DNA of 64,000 bases, taken from Pantoea cypripedii. GTDB taxonomy: Bacteria > Pseudomonadota > Gammaproteobacteria > Enterobacterales > Enterobacteriaceae. Below, piece after piece: positions 41,527 through 50,687 of the stretch (positions within the stretch are counted from its first letter, which is position 1; the number at the start of each line of letters is the position of its first letter). The stretch is from contig NZ_CP024770.1 of NCBI RefSeq assembly GCF_011395035.1, positions 433,785 through 497,784 on the forward strand, read 5' to 3'. The position numbers were made by a program, and so were the translations under genes. The notes below the pieces were generated by a model. The model was not told where the DNA came from and ran no database searches. It worked only from the letters and a program-made list of their open reading frames with translations.

Positions 41527-41742
41527 CTTTTTTTAACGCAGTCTATGTTTCATGTCTTATTTTTAGAAATAATTCACTTGAATGACAACGTCAGACATAT
41601 AACCGAACGAAAAAATCATATTTTTACCATGGTGCCAATAATGAAGAATAACTTACTCGAATGAGTTAACTGTTCCTGTCACCAACATGGGCAGAAACTC
41701 ACTACGCCATTTGCTCACAATCACCGGCCGTGGAATTAATGA

Positions 41743-42522
41743 TTACAGCAGATGCTGCAGCCATTGCCGCTGCCAGCGTTGCTGGTTCTGCTGATGCAGC
41801 AGGGTGCGTACCTGCGCCAGGGCAGCTTCCCGTTCCATTGGGGCGGGAGGGCGAATCAGTTCACACCACAGCAAATGCCAGCCCAGCGCCGTTTCAATGG
41901 GCTGACTCACGGCGTTCGGCTTCATCTGAAACAGCACGCTTTCCAGTTCCGGAAAGAGTAATCCCCGGCTGATCCAGCCCATACGTCCTCCTTCCAGCGC
42001 GCTCGGGCAATGGGAGTAGCGTTGCGCGAGGGTGCTGAACGCCTGCCGGGATGCGCTTATCTGCTGGTGGAGGTGCTGGATTTGCTTGCGTATCGCCGCA
42101 TCCTCATTCTCCGTGGTCAGCAGCAGATGCCAGCTCAGACGCTGCTCCGGGCGCATAAATTTCTCCTGATGACGCTGGTACCAGGCCAGCACCTGTAAAT
42201 CATCAGGAACGGGTGCCTGCCCGGCCACGCGCGCCAGCTGCATTTCCATGCGGGCGTGGTGGCGAATGATGGAGGCCCGCTCATCATCGCTAAACGGGGA
42301 CTGCGCCAGGGAGGAATTAAGTGACATTGTCACGCTGGCGATAACGGTTTCAGGGATCCTGTCGTCACCCGTTGCCCGAACCACCGCATATTCCAGCTGC
42401 CGCTGGCGTTGCCAGAGCTGGTTAAACTCTGCCTGTTCACTGGCGGGGATGGATTCCGGCAGGCACTGCCAGCGCGACTGACTCAGCTGTTGCCGGGAAA
42501 AACGTTCCCAAAGTTCAGCCAC
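41743..42522 (-). CDS. nifM: NifM, parvulin-type prolyl isomerase for NifH maturation
   Basis: This 259-residue protein has an N-terminal helical region and a C-terminal parvulin PPIase domain (LSWHLLLTTENEDA, FSTLAQRYSHCPSALEGGRMGWISRG, ETALGWHLLWCE). NifM helps fold and activate NifH. It is the last gene of nifUSVWZM, five bases after nifZ. Its 3' end is duplicated at 40345-40383, next to a DUF1471 pseudogene, and the putative T6SS pair follows it instead of nifF. Confidence 0.93.
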   Translation of the reverse strand: MAELWERFSRQQLSQSRWQCLPESIPASEQAEFNQLWQRQRQLEYAVVRATGDDRIPETVIASVTMSLNSSLAQSPFSDDERASIIRHHARMEMQLARVAGQAPVPDDLQVLAWYQRHQEKFMRPEQRLSWHLLLTTENEDAAIRKQIQHLHQQISASRQAFSTLAQRYSHCPSALEGGRMGWISRGLLFPELESVLFQMKPNAVSQPIETALGWHLLWCELIRPPAPMEREAALAQVRTLLHQQNQQRWQRQWLQHLL

Positions 42523-42527
42523 GAGTG

Positions 42528-42965
42528 TTATTCCTCCAGCAGCCTGATGGCGCTGGCGGGCACCTGAAACCAGCGTTCACCAAACATCACCGTATAAATT
42601 TCCCCCTTTTCGCCCTGGTCGGTACGCTCGATGCGGCCTCGTTCTCCCGCGCGAACGACCACCTTGCCGTCGGAGGTGAGGATATGACGCGAGGTCACGC
42701 TGTCACCGAATTGAAAATGGCCCGCATGCCAGGCTGCCGCTGCGCTGATCATTTCCGGCTCCCGGCACCCAACGATCATGTCGGTATCGAGAAAATGGAC
42801 CTGATAAATAATCTGGTCCATCAGGAAGGTGCCGCATCCACGCACGAAGCCGGTACTGCCGCGCCGTACCAGCAATTCACCGGTGGCGTAACCATACATG
42901 GTGCCGTCATTACGGATCGCGCGGATCACCCTGACTTCGTCACCTAACGCATATTTTGCTCTCAT
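42528..42965 (-). CDS. nifZ: NifZ, MoFe protein P-cluster maturation factor
   Basis: This 145-residue protein carries the NifZ motif YALGDEVRVIRAIRNDGT, the GELLVRRGSTGFVRGCGTFL stretch and VHFLDTDMIVGCRE. NifZ works with NifH in forming the second P-cluster of NifDK. The start overlaps the nifW stop by four bases. Length fits the Klebsiella protein. Confidence 0.94.
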   Translation of the reverse strand: MRAKYALGDEVRVIRAIRNDGTMYGYATGELLVRRGSTGFVRGCGTFLMDQIIYQVHFLDTDMIVGCREPEMISAAAAWHAGHFQFGDSVTSRHILTSDGKVVVRAGERGRIERTDQGEKGEIYTVMFGERWFQVPASAIRLLEE

Positions 42966-43219
42966 GTCTGGCTCCCGTGCAGGTGATGCTGATAGCTTTC
43001 CGTCAGCAAGCGGCGCGCCAGCAGCCATGGCCCACGCGGTTCCGCTTCCAGATGGTTTTGCAGAGGGACGTTGTCGCGCAGTCGCTGGTGAAAATCGCGT
43101 AACACCGGCAGACAGCAGGGTTTCAGGCGTGCGGCATCGTAATCAACGGCAAAGAACTCGAAAAAGGATTCCGCCGTATCGAGTGCCTCGACCCCCGGGA
43201 TTTGATAAAACCATTGCAT
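42962..43219 (-). CDS. nifW: NifW, nitrogenase stabilising/protective protein
   Basis: This 85-residue protein contains the NifW pattern ALDTAESFFEFFAVDYDAA and LPVLRDFHQRL. NifW associates with MoFe protein and is thought to protect or help mature it. It lies directly after the nifV stop (one base apart) and overlaps nifZ, in the nifUSVWZM operon. Confidence 0.93.
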   Translation of the reverse strand: MQWFYQIPGVEALDTAESFFEFFAVDYDAARLKPCCLPVLRDFHQRLRDNVPLQNHLEAEPRGPWLLARRLLTESYQHHLHGSQT

Positions 43220-43220
43220 A

Positions 43221-44363
43221 TTAACCCCTTAGTGTCTGAGCAGTTTCTCCACAAAGCTGGTCGTAAATGGCGATCAGTTCGTAATCCTGCGGGATGCGTT
43301 TCCAGCTTTCGGCGAAACGGCGTATGGCAGGCAGGATCAGGTCAATTTGCAACGTATCTAACCGGTATCCCATTTTGCTGAACACCCCATCCACCGCCTG
43401 ACGTCCGGAATGTTTACCCAGCACCAGGCGATACTCGCGTCCCACCAGCTCGGGATCGATGGCCTGATAACTCTCGCGGTCGCGCAGCAGTGCGGCGACA
43501 TGGACGCCGGATTCATGGGTAAAAACCTGGTCACCCACCAGCGGGTGCTGGACATCAATGATGCGCTGCGCAGCAACCGCCACCGACTGACACAGCGCCG
43601 GAAGCATGCGGAAATTGACGCCGCAGTCCATCTCCAGACAACGACTGAGGCCCAGCGCTACCGTCTCCAGCGCCGCATTGCCTGCACGCTCGCCCAGTCC
43701 CAGCACCGTGGTGTTGACGCTGGTGGCACCGGCCTGCACAGCCGCCAGCGTGTTGGCGGTTGCCAGCCCCAGATCGTCGTGGGCATGCATTTCGATCTCA
43801 CCGGGCCAGAAGCTGCGCAGGGTGGTGATACGGGCGGCGGTGGTGAAGGGATCGAGCACGCCGAGGGTATCGGCAAAGCGTAACCGTTGTGCACCGGCTT
43901 CCTGCGCGGCCTGCGCCACCCGCTGCAAATCGTCATCGCTGGATCGCGACGCATCTTCGCAGCCGACACAGACCTGCATGCCGAGGTCGCTGGCAAATCT
44001 GATTAACTCAGCCAGCCTGGCCAGCAGCACCGGCAGAGGCTCGCGCAATTTGTACTGGCGTAGCTTCTCGGACGTTGGCAGGGAGATATCGACCCAGTCC
44101 ATCCCGAGATCGGCACTCTGGCGGATTTCCTCGCGGTTCATCCGGCACCAGGTCATTAACGTGGCCTCGGGCAAATGGCGGCGCACCAGCTGAATGCGGG
44201 TGCGTTCTTCTTCTCCCATGGCCGGCGTGCCGACTTCCAGCGCAGTGACGCCTGCGTCAAACAGCGCCTGAGCAATAGCGATTTTTTCACTGGCACGAAA
44301 CGCGACGCCCGGGCTCTGTTCCCCGTCCCGCAGCGTAGTATCGTTAATCAACACCCTGGACAT
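43221..44363 (-). CDS. nifV: NifV, homocitrate synthase
   Basis: This 380-residue enzyme has the acyl-transferring TIM barrel of the isopropylmalate/homocitrate synthase family: NDTTLRDGEQSPGVAF near the start and EIEMHAHDDLGLATANT with metal His residues. It condenses 2-oxoglutarate with acetyl-CoA to homocitrate, the organic part of FeMo-co. The start at MSRVLIND was chosen over a frame open 33 codons further upstream into nifS. It is 13 bases after the nifS stop. Confidence 0.95.
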   Translation of the reverse strand: MSRVLINDTTLRDGEQSPGVAFRASEKIAIAQALFDAGVTALEVGTPAMGEEERTRIQLVRRHLPEATLMTWCRMNREEIRQSADLGMDWVDISLPTSEKLRQYKLREPLPVLLARLAELIRFASDLGMQVCVGCEDASRSSDDDLQRVAQAAQEAGAQRLRFADTLGVLDPFTTAARITTLRSFWPGEIEMHAHDDLGLATANTLAAVQAGATSVNTTVLGLGERAGNAALETVALGLSRCLEMDCGVNFRMLPALCQSVAVAAQRIIDVQHPLVGDQVFTHESGVHVAALLRDRESYQAIDPELVGREYRLVLGKHSGRQAVDGVFSKMGYRLDTLQIDLILPAIRRFAESWKRIPQDYELIAIYDQLCGETAQTLRG

Positions 44364-44376
44364 CTTCGTTTCCTTC

Positions 44377-45579
44377 TTAGCCGTAGATCGGCATAAATGA
44401 AGCCTGTTGCTGAACCGGCTTACCATCCTGCCAGTAAGGTGACAGCAAGCGCAGGCGGGCAATAATCGACGGCAGCGTCTGGATGACGTACTCGATCTCC
44501 TTTTCCCGCGTATAGCGCGACAGAGAGAAGCGGATGCTGCCGTGCGCTGCCGTGTAGGGGATGTCCATCGCCCGCATCACATGAGATGGCTCCAGCGATC
44601 CCGATGTGCAGGCGCTGCCACTGGAGGCGGCAATCCCGGCCTGATTCAGCAGCAACAAAATGGCTTCCCCTTCGATAAACTCAAACGCGATATTGACGGT
44701 GCCGGGAACGCGAGGCTGATTGCCCCCCATCACCTTCACCGAGGGAATCTGTGCCAGCACGCCTTCCTGCAACTGATCGCGTAGCTGGGCAATGCTGCTC
44801 ATACCGGGTAAATGCACCTGCGCCAGTTCGCAGGCCATCCCCATCCCGACGATACCGGCGATATTTTCCGTGCCCGCCCGCCGACCGCGTTCCTGATGCC
44901 CGCCACGCAGCAACGGACGAAAACGCGTGCCGCGCCGCAGATAAAGACAACCGACACCTTTCGGGCCATGCAGCTTATGGGCGGAACAGGAGAGCATATC
45001 GATGCGGGTCTGCCCGATGGATAGCGGGATTTTTCCCGTGACCTGAACCGCATCGCAATGAAACAGCGCGCCGTATTCATGAGCCAGCCCGGCCATTTCC
45101 TCCACCGGAAACATCACGCCGGTTTCGTTGTTGGCCCACATCACACTCACCAGCGCCACCCGGTCACTCAGCGCCTGGCGATACTGCGCCATATCCAGCG
45201 CGCCATCACTGTCGACGGCCAGCCGGTGGATAACGTATCCCTGGCGCTCCAGATGCTCACACACTTCAAGAGTGGCGGGGTGTTCCACGGCGGTGGTGAT
45301 AATCTCCCGTCTGTCCGGCTGCGCTTCGATAGCGCTATGCAACGCGGTGGAGGTGGCCTCGGTGGCGCAGGAGGTGAAAATAATTTCACTGGCGTGCTCC
45401 GCACCCAGCAGGGCCGCCACCTGCTGATGCGCGCGCTCTAACGCGGCGCGCGACGGTGTGCCAAAATCATGGATTGAGGATGGATTACCGTAATGCTCAG
45501 TGAGGAAGGGCATCATCGCCTCAAGTACCATCGGGTCAATACGGGTGGTGGCATTGTTATCCAGATAAACCTGTTTCAT
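44377..45579 (-). CDS. nifS: NifS, cysteine desulfurase
   Basis: This 400-residue PLP enzyme has the cofactor Lys202 in SCSAHKLHGPKG and the active-site Cys324 in SSGSACTSGSLEP. It strips sulphur from cysteine for Fe-S cluster assembly on NifU. The start MKQVYLDNNATT has a GGAGG ribosome site nine bases ahead, better spaced than the ATG two codons earlier. It lies 30 bases after nifU. Confidence 0.95.
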   Translation of the reverse strand: MKQVYLDNNATTRIDPMVLEAMMPFLTEHYGNPSSIHDFGTPSRAALERAHQQVAALLGAEHASEIIFTSCATEATSTALHSAIEAQPDRREIITTAVEHPATLEVCEHLERQGYVIHRLAVDSDGALDMAQYRQALSDRVALVSVMWANNETGVMFPVEEMAGLAHEYGALFHCDAVQVTGKIPLSIGQTRIDMLSCSAHKLHGPKGVGCLYLRRGTRFRPLLRGGHQERGRRAGTENIAGIVGMGMACELAQVHLPGMSSIAQLRDQLQEGVLAQIPSVKVMGGNQPRVPGTVNIAFEFIEGEAILLLLNQAGIAASSGSACTSGSLEPSHVMRAMDIPYTAAHGSIRFSLSRYTREKEIEYVIQTLPSIIARLRLLSPYWQDGKPVQQQASFMPIYG

Positions 45580-45609
45580 TGGCATGTTCCTCCAGTTATT
45601 CACGACGGT

Positions 45610-46434
45610 TTAAGCCGCCACCACTTCCATATAACAACCGGTACGTTCCATCAGTTTTTGCTGCAACCAGGCCAGCGTCATATCGGTCATCATGCAACCA
45701 CTGCAACTGCCCGCCAGGCTGACGGTGACGGTGTGATTGGCGACATCAACCAGCGACATATCGCCACCGTCGGCCTGAATGTAGGGACGCAGTTCGGTGA
45801 TGGTTTCCATCACCTCCTGCCAGTGGGGATCTTTTGCGCTGCTCGCCGGGGCGGCGACCTGTGGGGCGTTAGCGAGAATGTGGGCCAGGGCCAGCTCAAT
45901 CTTTTCATGGCAGGAGGTACAGCCGCCGCCCGCTTTGGTGTAGTTGATCACGTCTTCCAGCGTGGTCAGGCCGTTGGTGAGCACCGCGCGGCGGATGTGT
46001 CCCTCATCCACGCCGAAACATTTACAGATCAGCGCGCCTTCCTCGTGGTCATCGTCGAGGCTCAGGCCGCGATAGTTCGCGATGGCCGCATGCAGTGCTT
46101 CCTGGCCCATCACCGAACAATGCATCTTCTGCGGGGGCAGGCCGTCGAGATAATCGGCGATTTGCTGATTGGTGACCTGTTCCGCTTCGGATAGCGTGCG
46201 TCCGATAATCAGCTCGGTCAGGGCGGAAGACGAGGCGATGGCGCTGCCACAGCCGAAGGTCTGAAATCCGGCCTCAAGGATGGTTTCATTTTCCGGATCA
46301 ACCCGCAGCATCAGCCGCAAGGCATCGCCGCAGCTCAGCGAACCCACGTCACCCACCGCGTTAGCGTCATCCACCACACGGGCGTTACGGGGATTAAAAA
46401 AATGGTCTTTCACCTTCTCGGAATAATTCCACAT
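45610..46434 (-). CDS. nifU: NifU, Fe-S cluster scaffold
   Basis: This 274-residue three-domain scaffold has an IscU-like N-terminal domain with Cys35, 62 and 106, a central 2Fe-2S domain with Cys137, 139, 172 and 175, and a C-terminal Nfu domain with Cys244 and 247 (CSGCMMTD). All ligands are present. It assembles 2Fe-2S and 4Fe-4S clusters with NifS for NifH and NifB. It is the first gene of nifUSVWZM, behind a sigma-54 promoter at 46514-46530. Confidence 0.95.
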   Translation of the reverse strand: MWNYSEKVKDHFFNPRNARVVDDANAVGDVGSLSCGDALRLMLRVDPENETILEAGFQTFGCGSAIASSSALTELIIGRTLSEAEQVTNQQIADYLDGLPPQKMHCSVMGQEALHAAIANYRGLSLDDDHEEGALICKCFGVDEGHIRRAVLTNGLTTLEDVINYTKAGGGCTSCHEKIELALAHILANAPQVAAPASSAKDPHWQEVMETITELRPYIQADGGDMSLVDVANHTVTVSLAGSCSGCMMTDMTLAWLQQKLMERTGCYMEVVAA

Positions 46435-46513
46435 GCTCTCAGCTCCCAGTACTCAGACGGAAAGCGCCTTGGCGCATCTCCCCGCAGCAATCAACAGCGG
46501 GATAACAAAACCA

Positions 46514-46530
46514 AGCAAAAGCAGTACCAG
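46514..46530 (-). promoter_or_regulatory. Sigma-54 promoter of nifUSVWZM
   Basis: On the minus strand CTGGTACTGCTTTTGCT has GG and GC ten bases apart, with TTGCT as -12. It lies about 80 bases ahead of the nifU start. Confidence 0.83.
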
Positions 46531-46574
46531 AAGTAGAAAGTGTGAATTTTCAGATGGATAGAGAGTTGTGGTAA

Positions 46575-46601
46575 TAAAAAACCGCGCCCTGTGTCGCGGT
46601 T
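46575..46601 (-). terminator. Terminator of nifENX
   Basis: On the minus strand AACCGCG/CGCGGTT, with an eight-base loop, is followed by six Ts. It lies just past nifX and before the nifU promoter. Confidence 0.8.
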
Positions 46602-46604
46602 GAG

Positions 46605-46620
46605 TGTGAGGTTTGTCACA
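46605..46620. promoter_or_regulatory. NifA upstream activating site for nifU
   Basis: TGT-N10-ACA (TGTGAGGTTTGTCACA) lies about 110 bases upstream of the predicted nifU transcription start. Confidence 0.75.
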
Positions 46621-46638
46621 GTTGTGTCAGAGAAACGA

Positions 46639-47103
46639 CTAGCGTTCGTCTTTATCCTGCCATTCCTGTTCTGCCAGTAGCTGAGCGAAGCGATCCGGAT
46701 TGCGCTGGCGCTGCTGTTTGCGTTGTTCTTTGTCATACCAGTAATGTTGGATTTCCTGCAACAGCGCGCTGACCGGGGTATTGGCAGGTACCCGCACCGC
46801 ACGCACGCCAATCTTTAATAACTGGCTGAACACCTTCTCACCAATCGCCACGCAATACAGGGTGACGCAGTCCTCCAGCGCGTTGATGCGACAGGTTATT
46901 TTCTCCTCCTGATGCCCGGCAAACACCGAAAAATCAGCCACCCGCAGCAGCATGGCGTCATCCTGTTTCACTCCGTACACCACCAGCCGCGGAGTGGCAC
47001 CAAAGTGCTGATCAACGTGGCGGCAATCCGAGCTGGCAAACGCCACTTTCATTGACCACTCCTCCACGCAGATGGTGCTGAACTGCCGGTTAACATGATG
47101 CAT
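46639..47103 (-). CDS. nifX: NifX, FeMo-cofactor precursor carrier
   Basis: This 154-residue protein has the NifX/NafY cofactor-binding fold: MKVAFASSDCRHVDQHFGATPRLVVYGV and the CRINALEDCVTLYCVAIG stretch. It shuttles NifB-co or VK-cluster between NifB and NifEN. The start at MHHVNRQF overlaps the end of nifN by 14 bases and matches the Klebsiella NifX beginning. The C-terminal QRKQQRQRNPDRF tail is also enterobacterial. Confidence 0.93.
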   Translation of the reverse strand: MHHVNRQFSTICVEEWSMKVAFASSDCRHVDQHFGATPRLVVYGVKQDDAMLLRVADFSVFAGHQEEKITCRINALEDCVTLYCVAIGEKVFSQLLKIGVRAVRVPANTPVSALLQEIQHYWYDKEQRKQQRQRNPDRFAQLLAEQEWQDKDER

Positions 47104-48463
47104 GCTGATCTCCCGGGCTGAATTGCTGGCGCAACGGGGAGTGCCAGGCCGGAAGCGTGTGATGGTGCTGACTCATCACATTCGCCAGCTCAAACAACGT
47201 ATCGCGCATACCCATATAACCCTGACGCACGCGGCGGAATTCGCCCAGGCGATCATAAATCGGGAAACCGGCGCGAATCAGGGGGATATCCATCTGCTGT
47301 GCCAGATTCGCCGCGTGGGAATTGGCCACCAGCAGCGCCGCCGGGCTGTTGTGTAGCAGATCCTGCATATCTTCCAGATCGCCGATGACCACTTTGCCGA
47401 CCGGCAAATGGCTCAGTCCACGCTGGCTCACCGGAGCGATAAGCGGGCCAGGCACCATGCCCTGGCTGGCGGCAAAATCACACCAGGCGGCCAGCAAATC
47501 CCCTTCCGCCGCCATCGCTACCGCTACCCCCTGCAACCACATATGACAATCGATCATCGCATCCTGTAGTTGGCCGCGTTGGCGTTCAATCCAGCCAGGC
47601 ACGTTGCGGCCGGAGATCACTTTCAGCTGATTAATAAACTGGTCGCAGGTTGCCAGGGTCATCAGGTGCGGCAACGGGATCACCTCACCCCGGCTGCGCT
47701 GGGCCAGCAGGGTGGCGGCATGCCCCAGCGACACGCCGATCGCAAAAGTACATAAACTCTGGCCCATCTGTTCAATGTGGGCCAGCGGCGTGCCGCCCTG
47801 GGTGACCGGTGAGAAATCACCGCTTGCCAGATGCCCATCGAGCGATAACGACAGATCCGGCACTATCACCGGTTGCAGACCGAATGCCTCCACATAGCTG
47901 CGCAGCAACTCGACATCGCCAGGGGTGATCAGGTGGCTGAGCAACAGATTGACGCGCCGGTTACGCCCGGCGGGCAACGGCTTCTCCGGCATCCATTGTT
48001 CAATCATGCTTTCCAGCACCGCACTGAAGCCATTCTCCAGCGAGCCATAAAAGTCAGGGGTGTTCACGGTTAGCAACGCCACATTTTTATAACGGGGTGA
48101 CGCCTCGCGAAACTGACGCACCACGCGCGTAATATCGCTGCCCTGGGCCTCAGACAACCCGGTACTCAGCAACACGATAGCTTTCGGGTTATTGCGCTGA
48201 CACAGGGTGTTCAGCGCGGTAATGATATTGTCGTCGGCCCCCATGATGGTGGACATCGGATCCATCGCGGTGGATTGCAGGGGGATCGGATCGTGAAAAT
48301 GCTGGATAAAAAACACCTTAGCGAAGGCGCTACAGCCCTGCGCACCATGAACCAGCGGGATGCAGTGTTCAAAACCCATGCTGGCAAGGATGGCCCCCAG
48401 CGGTTGCCCACTCTTCACCGGGCTGACAGCCAGCGGTTTTTTGGGGCGAATGATTTCAGCCAT
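47090..48463 (-). CDS. nifN: NifN, FeMo-cofactor assembly scaffold beta subunit
   Basis: This 457-residue protein is homologous to NifK. The N-terminal Cys motif is PLGAILASMGFEHCIPLVHGAQGCSAFAKV, with two of the P-cluster-type Cys kept, as in known NifN. With NifE it forms the tetramer where NifB-co is turned into FeMo-co. It lies 15 bases after nifE and overlaps nifX. Confidence 0.95.
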   Translation of the reverse strand: MAEIIRPKKPLAVSPVKSGQPLGAILASMGFEHCIPLVHGAQGCSAFAKVFFIQHFHDPIPLQSTAMDPMSTIMGADDNIITALNTLCQRNNPKAIVLLSTGLSEAQGSDITRVVRQFREASPRYKNVALLTVNTPDFYGSLENGFSAVLESMIEQWMPEKPLPAGRNRRVNLLLSHLITPGDVELLRSYVEAFGLQPVIVPDLSLSLDGHLASGDFSPVTQGGTPLAHIEQMGQSLCTFAIGVSLGHAATLLAQRSRGEVIPLPHLMTLATCDQFINQLKVISGRNVPGWIERQRGQLQDAMIDCHMWLQGVAVAMAAEGDLLAAWCDFAASQGMVPGPLIAPVSQRGLSHLPVGKVVIGDLEDMQDLLHNSPAALLVANSHAANLAQQMDIPLIRAGFPIYDRLGEFRRVRQGYMGMRDTLFELANVMSQHHHTLPAWHSPLRQQFSPGDQHASC

Positions 48464-48478
48464 AATCTGCTCCTTCCT

Positions 48479-49852
48479 TTAGTGCCAGGGGGCGCGGGCG
48501 TGGGTTTGTGACCATATCGGGCTTTCCAGCGTCTGACATAACTGCTGTGCCAGCGTGACAATCCCGTGGTAACCCGCGTAAGCATGCTCACGCTCCTGAT
48601 TGATATCGAGAAACGGCAGACGGGCCTTGTAAGCGGTATACATATTGCGCCCACCGGCGATCATCATGTCGGCCTGGTAGCGATAGACCACATCAAGCAG
48701 GGTGCGGGCGTTGCCTTCATCCAGCATCAGGGCATCATCGCCCATCAGTTCCCGGATACGTTGTTTGTCTTCCTCGGTGGATTTGCGCGTGCCGGTGGCG
48801 ACCACCGTCATGCCAAGATCCTGCAAGGCCGACACCACCGACCAGGATTTCACCCCGCCGGTATACAACAGGGCCTTGCGTCCGCGCAGCCGTTCCCTGT
48901 AGGGGGCGAGTGCCTCGTCAGCCACCCGTTCTTCGCGCGCAATCAGGGCTTCGGTGCGCTGCATCAGGTCGCGATCGCCGGTCAGCGCGGCCAGCTGGCG
49001 CAGGGAGTCTGAGGTGGCGCGCACGCCATAGAAACTGCCTTCAAACCACGGTGTGCCGTAGCGCTGTTCGAGGGCGCGCGCCACGTTGATCAGCGCGCGG
49101 GAGCACACCAGCATATTGACCTCGGCACGGTGCAAGGTCTGGATCTCGGCAAAGCGCCCGTCGCCGGACAGGGTGCCCAGCACGCGGATGCCCAGCTCAT
49201 CCAGCAGGGGCTGGATATGCCAGAATTCCCCGGCGATATTGTATTCACCAATCAGGCCGATATCGTGGCGGTGTTCGGGTGGAAAGGGGGTGTCCGCTGG
49301 CCAGGGCGCAGGCTCACGTCCGCCAATCACCTGTTTCACCATCATTTCTCCCGCCAGGCGGTTGCCGAGGTTCTTGCTGCCATAAAATCCGGCGACATCG
49401 ATGGCGATGACCGGTACGCCGGTGGCGGTGGCTGCGGCGCGGCAGACCGCTTCAATATCATCGCCCTCCATTGCCGGAACACAGGTGTTGTAGATGAACA
49501 CGGCGGCGGGATGGTAACGATTGACGATATGGCGAACCGCATGAAACAAGCGGCGCTCGCCGTTGCCCATAATCACATCCTGTTCACTTAAGTCGGTGGT
49601 CAACCCCAGCCGGTTAATCACCGCCCCCGAGCTGAAACTGCCCCGGTTATCCCAGGAGCTGCCCGTGCAACCAATCGGACCGTGTACCAGATGCGCCACA
49701 TCGGCAATTGGCAGCAGGGTGATTTGCGCCCCATCAAAAGCGCAGCCACCGGCAGTCGCACCGGGTTTGGGCGCACTACAGCCGGATTTTTGTTTATGGT
49801 TATGCTCGCAGGCAGGCTCATCCAGCAGGGCCAGGATTTCATTCCCCTTCAT
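48479..49852 (-). CDS. nifE: NifE, FeMo-cofactor assembly scaffold alpha subunit
   Basis: This 457-residue NifD homologue has CAFDGAQITLLPIADVAHLVHGPIGCTGSSWDNRG with Cys ligands and the IYNTCVPAMEGDDIEAV segment. It forms the NifEN scaffold with NifN. An N-terminal CEHNHKQKSGCSAPKPG stretch is typical of NifE. It starts the nifENX operon, with a sigma-54 promoter about 40 bases upstream. Confidence 0.95.
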   Translation of the reverse strand: MKGNEILALLDEPACEHNHKQKSGCSAPKPGATAGGCAFDGAQITLLPIADVAHLVHGPIGCTGSSWDNRGSFSSGAVINRLGLTTDLSEQDVIMGNGERRLFHAVRHIVNRYHPAAVFIYNTCVPAMEGDDIEAVCRAAATATGVPVIAIDVAGFYGSKNLGNRLAGEMMVKQVIGGREPAPWPADTPFPPEHRHDIGLIGEYNIAGEFWHIQPLLDELGIRVLGTLSGDGRFAEIQTLHRAEVNMLVCSRALINVARALEQRYGTPWFEGSFYGVRATSDSLRQLAALTGDRDLMQRTEALIAREERVADEALAPYRERLRGRKALLYTGGVKSWSVVSALQDLGMTVVATGTRKSTEEDKQRIRELMGDDALMLDEGNARTLLDVVYRYQADMMIAGGRNMYTAYKARLPFLDINQEREHAYAGYHGIVTLAQQLCQTLESPIWSQTHARAPWH

Positions 49853-49888
49853 AGGTACCTCATTGGCTGATTGGGTTAACTGAGCCGT

Positions 49889-49905
49889 TGCAAATCCCGG
49901 ACCAG
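49889..49905 (-). promoter_or_regulatory. Sigma-54 promoter of nifENX
   Basis: On the minus strand CTGGTCCGGGATTTGCA has GG and GC ten bases apart and a perfect TTTGCA -12 element. Confidence 0.83.
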
Positions 49906-49937
49906 GAAATATCCATTGATTTTTAAGAAGAAAATGT

Positions 49938-49953
49938 TGTCGGCTTTACGACA
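49938..49953. promoter_or_regulatory. NifA upstream activating site for nifE
   Basis: TGT-N10-ACA (TGTCGGCTTTACGACA) lies about 65 bases upstream of the predicted start, closer than the other UAS of the cluster. Confidence 0.7.
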
Positions 49954-49973
49954 AAACTAACAACGCAGGAAGG

Positions 49974-50006
49974 GACCCCACAAGACAAGCCTTGTCTGAT
50001 GGGGTC
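49974..50006. terminator. Long hairpin after nifY
   Basis: GACCCCA/TGGGGTC and AGACAAG/CTTGTCT form a nearly continuous 33-base hairpin right after the nifHDKTY operon. There is no long T tract, so it may stabilise the mRNA end as well as terminate. Confidence 0.6.
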
Positions 50007-50014
50007 AGAATGGA

Positions 50015-50677
50015 TCAGAAAACGCGTGATTCCAGCGGATTAGCGCGGTCGAGGCGTTTTGCCAGCCACGGTGGCAACTGCCCGGCAAACAGCTTTTTGA
50101 TGTTGTCACACTGGGAGGTGATGGTCAGTCCTGCCGGTACCTTGATGGGATGGATATTGTGGCGAATCAGCCGGGCGGCGGCAGGGCCACCAATCGCTTC
50201 GCAAAATAACAGCTGACAGTCGCGCAGCAACTGCGCCCGCACCTCGTTCGGTTCATCCTGCTGCGGCGCAGAAGGATAACGCCGTAAGCTGTGCAGCCAG
50301 TACCCGTCATCATCAAAGGCATAAATAAAGAACAACCGCCCCTGACCAAAGTGACCATTGATCATCAACCCATCCTGCGAAGCAAAAGCCGCCAGCAACT
50401 GCGGCTGACGCTGGGGAAAGGTTGCCACCCGCAGATGGTGGGGCAACTCCCCGCGCAGACAGGCTTTGACCCGTGACCAGCGCCCCGGCGACATCAGCAC
50501 CTCATCACCTGGAAAGAAGGCTTTCAGCTGGCTTTGCGTGAAGGCCGAGAGCCGAGCTGGGGTCAACGCCTCATCCTGGTCGCGAGTCAGCCAGGTCATG
50601 ATTTGCGCGGGCTGGAGTTCCGGCAGGCTCTGAAACAACGCCAGCATGCGCCAGAAAAGAACATCGTGGTCAGACAT
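50015..50677 (-). CDS. nifY: NifY, apo-nitrogenase chaperone
   Basis: This 220-residue protein has an N-terminal helical domain and a NifX-like C-terminal domain (HHLRVATFPQRQPQLLAAFASQDGLMINGHFGQGRLFFIYAF). NifY binds apo-NifDK and leaves when FeMo-co is inserted. The start at MSDHDVLF was chosen over a frame open 39 codons into nifT. It ends the nifHDKTY operon, and length equals the Klebsiella protein. Confidence 0.93.
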   Translation of the reverse strand: MSDHDVLFWRMLALFQSLPELQPAQIMTWLTRDQDEALTPARLSAFTQSQLKAFFPGDEVLMSPGRWSRVKACLRGELPHHLRVATFPQRQPQLLAAFASQDGLMINGHFGQGRLFFIYAFDDDGYWLHSLRRYPSAPQQDEPNEVRAQLLRDCQLLFCEAIGGPAAARLIRHNIHPIKVPAGLTITSQCDNIKKLFAGQLPPWLAKRLDRANPLESRVF

Positions 50678-50687
50678 ATCAATCCCC

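Noticed and set aside
41730..42500. Several plus-strand open frames opposite nifM and other nif genes
   Set aside because: These are shadows of GC-rich genes on the other strand, without ribosome sites or family features.
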